A stretch of 64,000 bases of DNA from Saccharothrix luteola (GTDB lineage: Bacteria; Actinomycetota; Actinomycetes; Mycobacteriales; Pseudonocardiaceae), in contig NZ_JAJHUO010000034.1 of NCBI RefSeq assembly GCF_020859565.1, positions 51,383-115,382 of the forward strand, given 5' to 3'. The notes beneath the pieces were generated by a model, which worked only from the letters and a program-made list of their open reading frames with translations, searched no databases and had not been told where the DNA came from. Position numbers and translations under genes: made by a program. This document shows positions 34,686 to 45,874 of the stretch, in pieces (position 1 is the first letter of the stretch; every line of letters begins with the position of its first letter).

Positions 34686-35489
34686 TTGAAGGACCGCACT
34701 TTCCTGGTCACCGGAGCCACCGACGGCCTCGGGCTCGACCTGGCCCGCAGGCTCGTCGCGACCGGGGCGACCGTGCTGATCCACGGCCGCGACGAGCAAC
34801 GCCTCGCGAACGCGGCGCGTGACCTCGGCGGCGACGTGCGGACCTACCTGGCGGACTTCGCCGACTTCGACCAGGTCCGCGACTTCGCCGCACGCCTCGC
34901 GGACGACGGCGCGCGGCCGGACGTGCTGATCAACAACGCCGGGATGGGCGCGGGACGCCGCGACGACCAGCGCCTGGAAGGCAAAGCGGGACACGAACTG
35001 CGGTTCACCGTGAACCACCTCGCCCCGTTCCTCCTCACCAGGCTGCTGCTGCCGCTGCTGCGACCCGCCGCGCGGATCGTCACCGTCGCGTCGGCCGGGC
35101 AGTCCCCGATCGACTTCGACGACGTGATGCTGCACCGGGGCTACGAGCCGTTGCGCGCCTATCGGCAGAGCAAACTGGCCCAGATCGCGACCTGCTTCGA
35201 GCTGGCCGAGCGGCTCGACCCGGCGCAGGCCACCGTGAACAGCCTGCACCCGGCGTCCTTGATGGGCACCAAGATGGTCCACGAGACCTTCGGCTACACC
35301 ATGAGCACCGTGGCGGAGGGCTCCGAGGCGACGTTGCGCCTCGCGCTCTCCGACGACCTCGCCGGGATCACCGGGCGCTACTACGACGGCGTCCGCGAAG
35401 CCCGTGCCAACGCGCAGTGCTACGACCCGTCCGCGCGACAGCGGCTGTGGCGGCTCAGCAGCGAGCTGGTCGGCCTCCCTCCGACCTGA
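34686..35489 (+). CDS. Short-chain dehydrogenase/reductase
   Basis: A 267-residue SDR starting with TTG at 34686, supported by GAAGGAGAA. The cofactor motif is VTGATDGLGLDLA (TGxxxGxG) followed by HGRDEQRL, suggesting NADP(H). NNAG occurs as INNAGMG. The catalytic Ser lies in TVASAGQSP and the Tyr-Lys pair in AYRQSKLAQ. The length is normal for an extended-classical SDR. It reduces or oxidises a carbonyl or alcohol, likely on the same substrate as the neighbouring SnoaL, ABM and VOC proteins. Confidence 0.9.
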   Translation: MKDRTFLVTGATDGLGLDLARRLVATGATVLIHGRDEQRLANAARDLGGDVRTYLADFADFDQVRDFAARLADDGARPDVLINNAGMGAGRRDDQRLEGKAGHELRFTVNHLAPFLLTRLLLPLLRPAARIVTVASAGQSPIDFDDVMLHRGYEPLRAYRQSKLAQIATCFELAERLDPAQATVNSLHPASLMGTKMVHETFGYTMSTVAEGSEATLRLALSDDLAGITGRYYDGVREARANAQCYDPSARQRLWRLSSELVGLPPT

Positions 35490-35568
35490 CGCCACCCGGA
35501 CTGACCCCCGCGCCGACCGACGTCACGCGGGAACGGGTCGCCGACTGCCCTCACCGAAAGGCGATCCC

Positions 35569-35982
35569 ATGAAGTGGTCCCACGTCGCGCTCAACTGCCG
35601 CGACCTGGCCGCGACCGAAGAGTTCTACACGCGCTGGTTCGGTTTCAAGCGCGCCCGCTATTTCGACCTCGGGGAGACTTCCATCGTCTTCCTGAAGTCG
35701 GGTGAGGCGTACCTGGAGCTGTTCGGCGGCGCCGCGGTGGACGCGGCCGGCGCGCCCACGCTGGTGGAGCGCGACGGCCCGGACCACGTCGGCACCGTGC
35801 GCCACCTGGCGTTCCAGGTCGACGACGTGGACGCCCTGCTCGCGCAGATGGGCGAGGACGCGCAGGTCAACCTGGGTCCGATCGATTTCGACGGCTTCAT
35901 CCCGGGCTGGCGCAGCGCGTGGCTGACCGATCCCGACGGCGTCGTGGTCGAGGTCAGCCAGGGCTACCGCGACGACCTGTAG
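35569..35982 (+). CDS. VOC-family (glyoxalase-like) protein
   Basis: A 137-residue vicinal-oxygen-chelate protein: WSHVALNCRDLAATEEFYTRWFGF, VRHLAFQVDDVDALL and VVVEVSQGYRDDL place His, His and Glu in the metal-binding positions. It ends the SnoaL/ABM/SDR operon and is followed by a perfect terminator. It may be a lyase or isomerase for an aldehyde adduct, or a resistance protein; no specific match to FosA residues is apparent. Confidence 0.87.
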   Translation: MKWSHVALNCRDLAATEEFYTRWFGFKRARYFDLGETSIVFLKSGEAYLELFGGAAVDAAGAPTLVERDGPDHVGTVRHLAFQVDDVDALLAQMGEDAQVNLGPIDFDGFIPGWRSAWLTDPDGVVVEVSQGYRDDL

Positions 35983-35991
35983 GACACCACC

Positions 35992-36038
35992 GCACGTGAC
36001 CCGGCCTCGATCTCGTCGAGGCCGGGTCACGTGCTTTT
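35992..36038 (+). terminator. Strong rho-independent terminator
   Basis: A 19-bp perfect stem (arms 35992-36010 and 36016-36034, loop TCTCG) followed by TTTTCC closes the VOC operon and insulates glgE. Confidence 0.92.
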
Positions 36039-36164
36039 CCGGGCTACTACGTCGAATTTTCCGAGTGGTTCCGCGATGGTGGTTCCACGCGTAATACCCG
36101 GTCATTCTCGGAAGACGTGGGCGAAGAGTTCCGAAAGCCCGCGGAAATCCGAGAGGTGGACCTG

Positions 36165-39852
<3,688 letters not shown>

Positions 39853-39856
<4 letters not shown>

Positions 39857-41163
39857 CCACTGCCATCACGGGATTACCCGGCTTGGCCGAATGGCTGCCG
39901 CGGCAGCGGTGGTTCCCCGCCGAGGACGCGGGCGAGGTGACCGTCGAGCGGGTGGAGCCCTTCGCGGACGGGCCGGTGCGCGGGGTGCTCGCCGTCGTCG
40001 GCACCGCGCACGGTCGCTTCCACGTGCCCGTCGGCATCCGCACGGACCTGCCCGCGGGCCTGGCGGACGCGGTGATCGGGGCCGTCGACGGCGAGGTGCA
40101 CTACGACGCGCTCGCCGACCCGGAGCTGGTGACGCGGCTGTACGAGCTGGTGGCGCGGGCCGGTGCGGCGGGCGCGGTGGCGTTCCGGCCCGAGCCCGGC
40201 GTCGACCTGCCGGAGCCCGCGGGCGACGTGCGGCCGATGGGCGTGGAGCAGTCCAACACCTCGCTGGTGGTCGGCGGGCACAGCGTGCTCAAGGCGTTCC
40301 GCCGGGTGTGGCCGGGTGAGAACCCCGACCTCACGCTGCACCGGGTGCTGCGCGACAGCCTGTACGTGCCGCGCCTGCTCGGCTCCATCACGTTGGACGG
40401 GACGGACACGCTGGGGCTCGTCGAGGCCTTCGTGGACGACGGCGTCGAGGGGTGGGAGGCCGCGCGCGCCGACCTGGGGCACACGCTCACCGGCACGCCC
40501 CGCGAGCTGGACCTGGTCGGCGAGCTGGGACGGCTCGGTGTCGCGGTCGCGGCCGTGCACGCCGACCTGGGCCGCGCGCTCGGCGCCGCGCCCGCCGACC
40601 ACGAGGCGCTGGCCGACCGGTTCCTGATCCGGCTGGCCGAGACGCTGGAGGTCGCGCCGACGTTGCGGCCCTACGCGGCGGCGCTGCGGGTGGCGTTGGG
40701 CGACCGCGTCCGCGCCGCGGAACCGGGTGAGGTGCAGCGCGTCCACGGCGACCTGCACCTGGGCCAGGTGCTGCGCGGCAACGGCCGCTGGGTGCTGCTG
40801 GACTTCGAGGGCGAGCCGGCCGCGCCACCCGCCGAGCGGGCCCGGCCCGACTCGCCGTTGCGCGACGTGGCCGGGATGCTGCGGTCGCTGGACTACGTGG
40901 CCGGGCACCACCGGCTGACCGCGACGTACTGGTCGGTGGAGGACGAGCGCCGCAGCCGGCACTGGGTGCACGACACGCAGCGCGCGTTCCTCGCCGGGTA
41001 CGCCAGCGAGTCGGGCCTCGACCTGCGGGCCGCGTCCACCGTGCTGCGGGCCTACCAGCTCGACAAGGCGCTGTACGAGGTGCGGTACGAGGCGGCGAAC
41101 CGGCCGGGCTGGCTGCCGGTGCCGTTGCGGGCCGTGCGCGCGCTGGTCGCGGGGTCGTCGTGA
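39853..41163 (+). CDS. mak: Maltokinase (Pep2/Mak)
   Basis: The ATG at 39853 overlaps the treS stop (ATGA). The 436-residue protein starts LAEWLPRQRWFPAED, typical of maltokinases. The kinase core has VEQSNTSLVVGGHSVLKAFRR with the ATP-site Lys, VHGDLHLGQVL as catalytic loop and LLDFEGEPAAPP with the Mg-binding Asp. It phosphorylates maltose to maltose-1-phosphate with ATP, the substrate of GlgE. It is encoded as a separate protein, not fused to TreS as in many proteobacteria. Confidence 0.95.
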
Positions 41164-42944
41164 CCGCCGTCGTCACGCCCGCGCTCGCCGACCTGGACCG
41201 CCACCTGATCGCCGAGGGGCGGCACGAGCGGCTGTGGGAGGTGCTGGGCGCGCACGTCGTGGAGGACGGCGTGCGCTTCGCCCTCTGGGCGCCCGGCGCC
41301 CGTGCGGTGCGGGTGAGCGGCGAGTGGGGCTCGGCGGAGCTGGCGTGCGACCCGCTGATCCCCGTCTGGCAGGCCGTGGTGCCGGACGCGCGCGAGGGAC
41401 ACCGCTACCGGTTCCGCATCCTGGGTGAGGACGGCGTGTGGCGGGACAAGGCCGACCCCCTGGCGTTCCGCACCACGCCGCCGCCCGCCACCGAGTCGGT
41501 GGTGACCCGGTCGCGGCACGTGTGGGCGGACGGCGCGTGGCGGCACCGGCCGGACCGGATCAGCGTGTACGAGGTGCACCTGGGGTCGTGGATGACCGAG
41601 AAGAACGGGCACAGGCTCGGCTACCGGGGGCTGGCGGCCGAGCTCGCCGACTACGTGGCAGGGCTCGGCTTCACGCACGTGGAGCTGCTGCCCGTGGCAG
41701 AGCACCCGTACGGCGGTTCGTGGGGCTACCAGGTGACGTCGTACTACGCGCCGACCGCGCGTCACGGCAGCCCGGACGACCTGCGGCACCTGGTGGACGT
41801 GCTGCACCAGCGCGGCATCGGGGTGATCCTGGACTGGGTGCCCGCGCACTTCCCCAAGGACGACTGGGCGTTGGGGCGGTTGACCGGCGTGCCGGTGTAC
41901 GAGCACCCCGACCCGCGCCGGGGCGAGCACCCCGACTGGGGCACGTACGTGTTCGACTTCGGCCGGCCCGAGGTGCGCAACTTCCTGGTGGCCAACGCGT
42001 TGTACTGGCTCGAGGAGTTCCACGTGGACGGCCTGCGGGTGGACGCGGTGTCGTCGATGCTCTACCGCGACTACTCGCGCGGGCCGGGGGAGTGGGAGCC
42101 GAACGAGCGCGGTGGCAACGAGAACCTGGAGGCGGTGGCGTTCCTGCGGGAGCTGACCGCGACCGTGCAGCGGCTGCACCCGGACGCGTTGCTGATCGCC
42201 GAGGAGTCCACCACCTGGCCGGGCGTCACGGCGCCGTCCGGTCTGGGGTTCGACCGCAAGTGGAACCTGGGCTGGATGCACGACACGCTGCGGTACTTCC
42301 GCGACGGCGACTACGAGCGGCTGAAGCTGCCCGCCGCCTACGCCTGGGGCGAGCGCTACCTGCTGCCCCTGTCGCACGACGAGGTCGTGCACGGCAAGGG
42401 TTCGCTGATCGCCAAGACCGGTGGCGCGGCGGGGTTGCGGGTGCTGCTCGCGCACATGTGGGCGCACCCCGGCGGCCAGGTGCTGTTCATGGGCGGTGAA
42501 CTGGGCCAGCCGCACGAGTGGGCGGATCACCGCGAGCTGGCGTGGGACCTGCTGGACGACCCCGTGCACGCGGGCGTGTCGCGGCTGGTGTCGGCGCTGA
42601 ACCGGGTGCAGGCCGCGCACCCGGCGCTGTACCGGGGTGACGACCGGCCGGACGGCTTCGAGTGGCTGGTCGACGACGACCCCGCACGCGCCGTGGTGGC
42701 GTACGCGCGGCGCGCGGCCGGCGTGCCCGACGTGGTGTGCGTGGCGAACTTCGGCGAGCCCAGGCCGGGCTTCCGTCTGCCGTTGCCGTCGTCCGGGGTG
42801 TGGCGGGTGCTGCTGCACACGGAGGCCGTCGAGTTCGGCGGCGCCGGTGCGCCCGAGGCGGTCGTGGCCGTGCCCGAGGACGGGCGCGCGGTGGCGGAAC
42901 TGGCGCTGCCCGCCCGTGCCGCGGTCTGGTTCACCCGCATCTGA
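41160..42944 (+). CDS. glgB: 1,4-alpha-glucan branching enzyme, short form
   Basis: The GTG at 41160 overlaps the mak stop. It encodes a 594-residue GH13_9 enzyme: RFALWAPGARAVRVSGEW (one CBM48), YEVHLGSWM, ELLPVAEHPYGGSWGYQVTSYYAPTARHG, HVDGLRVDAVSSMLYRDYSR with the nucleophile Asp, LIAEESTTWPGV with the acid Glu, LPLSHDEVVHGKGSL. It lacks the extra N-terminal domain of 730-residue actinobacterial GlgB proteins. It introduces alpha-1,6 branches into the glucan made by GlgE. A long hairpin follows directly. Confidence 0.95.
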   Translation: MTAVVTPALADLDRHLIAEGRHERLWEVLGAHVVEDGVRFALWAPGARAVRVSGEWGSAELACDPLIPVWQAVVPDAREGHRYRFRILGEDGVWRDKADPLAFRTTPPPATESVVTRSRHVWADGAWRHRPDRISVYEVHLGSWMTEKNGHRLGYRGLAAELADYVAGLGFTHVELLPVAEHPYGGSWGYQVTSYYAPTARHGSPDDLRHLVDVLHQRGIGVILDWVPAHFPKDDWALGRLTGVPVYEHPDPRRGEHPDWGTYVFDFGRPEVRNFLVANALYWLEEFHVDGLRVDAVSSMLYRDYSRGPGEWEPNERGGNENLEAVAFLRELTATVQRLHPDALLIAEESTTWPGVTAPSGLGFDRKWNLGWMHDTLRYFRDGDYERLKLPAAYAWGERYLLPLSHDEVVHGKGSLIAKTGGAAGLRVLLAHMWAHPGGQVLFMGGELGQPHEWADHRELAWDLLDDPVHAGVSRLVSALNRVQAAHPALYRGDDRPDGFEWLVDDDPARAVVAYARRAAGVPDVVCVANFGEPRPGFRLPLPSSGVWRVLLHTEAVEFGGAGAPEAVVAVPEDGRAVAELALPARAAVWFTRI

Positions 42945-42996
42945 GCACGCGAGAAGGCTCGTAGGACCGGCACGTCCTACGAGCCTTTTCGCGTGC
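42945..42996. terminator. Bidirectional terminator between glgB and MFS gene
   Basis: A 23-bp stem with one G-U wobble (arms 42945-42967 and 42974-42996) and a 6-nt loop begins at the base after the glgB stop. A CCTTTTC stretch within the right arm supplies the U-rich part. Confidence 0.88.
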
Positions 42997-43002
42997 GGAG
43001 GA

Positions 43003-44448
43003 TCAGGTCGCCCGGCGACGGTCGGCGAGGGCGGCGAACAACCCGGCCGCGACGGCGAGCAGACCGCACAGCAGCAACGAGAACCGGTAGCCCGACAGCA
43101 GGGCCGCCGCCGGCGCTTCGGCCACGGACGCGCCCGCCGGCAGTTCACCGGCCGTGCGGCTCACCGCGATGGCCGCGAACAGCGCGACGCCGAGCGCGGA
43201 GCCGAGCTGCTGGGACGTGTTGAACAGACCGCCGGCCAGCCCCTGCCGGTCGTCGGGCACGCCCGCCGTCGCCGAGATGATGATCATCACGACGGCCGTG
43301 ATGTTGCCGAACCCGACCAGGGCCGTGCCGACGAGCACCGCGACCAACCCCGCCGTGCCGGAGGGCAGCGCGGCCATCGCCAGCGACCCGACCGCCTGCG
43401 CGGCGACGCCGAGGACCATCGTGGCCCGTGAGCCGATCCGCGCCGCGATCCGGCCCGCGACGAACCCGGCGAGCATGGCGGTGAGGCCGAGCACCGAGAA
43501 CGTCAACCCCGTGCGCAACGGCGTGTACCGCTCGATCACCTGCAGGTAGAGCGTGACGATGTAGGTCGAGCCGACGAACGCCCCGATCAGCGCCAGGTTC
43601 GTCACGTTGGCCACGACCAGGGCCCGCAGCCGGAAGATGCTCATCGGGACCAGGGGGTGCGGCGCCTTGTTCTCGATGAGCACGAACGCCACCAGCAGCA
43701 CGGCCGACAACGCGAACGCGGTCAACGTCGTCGCGCCGAGCCAGCCGTGCGTGTGCGCCACCGACAACCCGTAGACCAGGCTGATCAACGCCACCGTGAC
43801 GGTGACCGCGCCGGGCAGGTCGAGCTTCGTGCGGTTGGCGGGCCGGGCGGCCTCGGTGAGGAACAGGACCGCCGCGACACCGGTGACGACGCCGATGGGC
43901 ACGTTGATGAAGAACACCCACCGCCAGTTGAGCAGGTCGGTCAGCACACCGCCCGCGATGACGCCGCACACGAACCCCAACGACAGCACCGCGCCCCACA
44001 CGCCCAGCGCACGGTTGCGAGCCGGGCCCTCGGGGAACGACGTCGTCAACAACGCCAGGGCCGCCGGCGCCACGAACGCCGCCGCCAAACCCTGGACACC
44101 GCGCAACACGACCAGCTGCACGGCGTCCTGCGCGAGCCCGGCCAACAGCGAGGCGAGCCCGAACACCAACAACCCGACGATGAACAGCCGCCGCTGCCCG
44201 TGCAGGTCGGCGACCCGTCCGCCGAGCAGCAGGCACCCGCCGAAGGTCAGGGCGTAGGCGCTGACCACCCACTGCAGGTCGTTGGCGGAGAAGCCGAGGT
44301 CGGTCTGGATCGTCGGCAGCGCGACGTTGGTGATGGAGAAGTCGAGGACGATCATGAACTGCGCGGCGCACAACAACAGCAGGACGAGCCCACCGCGCGC
44401 CCCACCGGCGGCCGGCCGCCCGGCCCGCGTTTCAGCTGTACTGGACAA
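43003..44448 (-). CDS. DHA2-family (14-TM) MFS exporter
   Basis: A 481-residue protein starting with TTG at 44448, with GGGAG 7 bases before. It has about 14 helices and the motifs LDFSITNVALPTIQTDLGF, LGGRVADLHGQRRLF, VLRGVQGLAAAFVAPAALALLTTSFPEGPARNRALGVWGAVLSLGFVCGVIAGGVL. It closely parallels the MFS protein at 30831-32333; both start with TTG, so they are probably recent paralogs. It exports drugs or metabolites with a proton gradient. Confidence 0.9.
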   Translation of the reverse strand: MSSTAETRAGRPAAGGARGGLVLLLLCAAQFMIVLDFSITNVALPTIQTDLGFSANDLQWVVSAYALTFGGCLLLGGRVADLHGQRRLFIVGLLVFGLASLLAGLAQDAVQLVVLRGVQGLAAAFVAPAALALLTTSFPEGPARNRALGVWGAVLSLGFVCGVIAGGVLTDLLNWRWVFFINVPIGVVTGVAAVLFLTEAARPANRTKLDLPGAVTVTVALISLVYGLSVAHTHGWLGATTLTAFALSAVLLVAFVLIENKAPHPLVPMSIFRLRALVVANVTNLALIGAFVGSTYIVTLYLQVIERYTPLRTGLTFSVLGLTAMLAGFVAGRIAARIGSRATMVLGVAAQAVGSLAMAALPSGTAGLVAVLVGTALVGFGNITAVVMIIISATAGVPDDRQGLAGGLFNTSQQLGSALGVALFAAIAVSRTAGELPAGASVAEAPAAALLSGYRFSLLLCGLLAVAAGLFAALADRRRAT

Positions 44449-44576
44449 CGTCGAACTCCCTAGGACGATGGGAAAGCGGATTGCGCCTCCACTGTCCTCA
44501 TCGGAGGGAAACCGATCCAGGGCGACGGCCGTTCAACGCCGAATTCCGCGCGGCTATGGGTAGTTGACGTAAACGT

Positions 44577-44650
44577 GGGGGGGGGGGGCGGGGGCCGCGC
44601 GCCCCCCGGGGGGGGGGGGGCGGGGGGGGGGCGGCGGGGCGCGCCCCGGT
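44577..44650. other. G-homopolymer tract, probable assembly artefact
   Basis: Runs of 5-13 G, broken by short C blocks, span this 74-base stretch. It lies between the MFS start and the xylanase 3' end, in a 277-bp region (44449-44725) with no gene. It resembles the tract at 26.63-26.75 kb and the last ten bases of the window. Confidence 0.65.
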
Positions 44651-44725
44651 GGGGTTGTTTCACTTAACGGGGGCGCGCCGCCTGGCGCCCGCCCCGCCAC
44701 GTGTGGTCGGTGGTTCGGGGCGGGG

Positions 44726-45685
44726 TCAGCCGGCCGCGCAGGAGACGGACGGCCAGGTCCAGTTGCCGTTCGCCTGTATCGTCACGCCCCAGTTGTTGCC
44801 GCTGCCGTTGGGCCTCGCGGTCAGCGTCTGGGCGTTCGGGTAGCTCGCGCTGACGTTCCAGGTCGACAGGACCTTCGCGGGCGACGGCACGTTCATCGTC
44901 ACCGTCCAGTTGGACGAGCCGCTGACCGAGACGTTGAGGTTGTAGCGGTCGCTCCACTTGTCACCCGCGGACAGGGAGGCGGTGCAGCCGCCGGTGCCCG
45001 GGTTGCCGGTGCCGGGGTTGCCGCCCGACACGCCGTCGACGGTGATGTTGGAGCTGCCGCTGCTCTGGTAGCCCTCGGTCGCCATGATCATGTAGTAGTG
45101 GCTGCCGAGGTTCATCCCGTTGCGCGCCCACGCGTCGAAGTGGTTGCCGGACGTGATGCTGCCGCCGGTCTTCTTCGACTGCCGGACGCTCCAGTACTGG
45201 TCGAAGGTCCGGGTACCGTCGATCGACGGCGCATTCGTCCGCGTCGTCTTGTAGATGTCGTAGGTGCCGCCGTCGGTGGTGACCGTGCCCTTGTACTGCC
45301 CGGTGGGCCGGTACGTGCCCCAGTTGTCGACGATGTAGTACTCGACGAGCGGGTTCCGGGTCCACCCGTAAAGGGTCAGGTAGGCGTTCCCGGAAGGGTT
45401 GAAGCTGCCCGAGTAGTTGACCGTCCGCCGCCCGCCGGTGGCCCAGCCCTTGCCCGCCACGAAATTGCCGGTGTTGCGCCACGACGTGCTGTAGTTGCCG
45501 CCGGAACCGAGCTCCATCGAGACGGTGCCCTGGCTGTCGGTCCAGAACGAGTAGAAGTAGCCGTTGTTGGTGCCCTCTTGGTTGGTGGTCACCGCCGCCT
45601 GGGCGTTCGACGTCACGATCGCCATGAGCAGAAAAGTGATCGCCGTCAGCGGGAGCAACCTCCCGCCTTTGATCTTGACGGACAT
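44726..45685 (-). CDS. Secreted GH11 xylanase with CBM2
   Basis: A 319-residue protein from ATG 45685 with AAAGGAA before it. The Sec signal peptide is LLPLTAITFLLMAIVTSNAQAA. The GH11 jelly-roll (about residues 32-215) has NGYFYSFWTDSQGTVSM, PLVEYYIVDNWGTYRPTG with the nucleophile Glu and MIMATEGYQSSGSS with the acid/base Glu. A short Gly/Pro/Asn linker leads to a C-terminal CBM2-type module (CTASLSAGDKWSDRYNLNVSVSGSSNWTVTM ... VSC). It cleaves beta-1,4-xylan and binds crystalline cellulose or xylan. A xylanase-type operator lies upstream. Confidence 0.95.
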   Translation of the reverse strand: MSVKIKGGRLLPLTAITFLLMAIVTSNAQAAVTTNQEGTNNGYFYSFWTDSQGTVSMELGSGGNYSTSWRNTGNFVAGKGWATGGRRTVNYSGSFNPSGNAYLTLYGWTRNPLVEYYIVDNWGTYRPTGQYKGTVTTDGGTYDIYKTTRTNAPSIDGTRTFDQYWSVRQSKKTGGSITSGNHFDAWARNGMNLGSHYYMIMATEGYQSSGSSNITVDGVSGGNPGTGNPGTGGCTASLSAGDKWSDRYNLNVSVSGSSNWTVTMNVPSPAKVLSTWNVSASYPNAQTLTARPNGSGNNWGVTIQANGNWTWPSVSCAAG

Positions 45686-45764
45686 CGTGGGAATTCCTTT
45701 CAGCAGCATTGCTGATCGACGTCGAATAGCATCGAGTCGGCCCTCGGGTGCGGTCAACAGTTTG

Positions 45765-45775
45765 CGAAACTTTCC
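45765..45775. promoter_or_regulatory. CGAAACTTTC box upstream of GH11 xylanase
   Basis: CGAAACTTTCC matches 10 of 11 bases of the palindrome CGAAANTTTCG reported for streptomycete xylanase promoters bound by LacI/GntR-type regulators. It lies about 80 bp before the xylanase ATG. Confidence 0.6.
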
Positions 45776-45831
45776 GGTCGGGTACGCCGATCGGATTCAC
45801 GTGACAGGGCCGGAAAGGCATTCGCACGACC

Positions 45832-45865
45832 GCGTGCCCGACACCGGGGGTGGTGTCGGGCACGC
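45832..45865. terminator. Hairpin terminator of the CotH operon
   Basis: A 14-bp perfect stem (arms 45832-45845 and 45852-45865) with a 6-nt loop lies 10 bases beyond the cotH-like stop codon on the minus strand. Confidence 0.78.
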
Positions 45866-45874
45866 GTCGGGTCG

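Noticed and set aside
35569..35982. VOC protein as a FosA-type fosfomycin resistance enzyme
   Set aside because: It belongs to a SnoaL/ABM/SDR operon, and no FosA-specific thiol-binding residues are recognisable; the metal triad alone is generic to VOC proteins.
33901..35982. Aromatic polyketide cluster
   Set aside because: No ketosynthase, chain-length factor or acyl carrier protein exists anywhere in the window.
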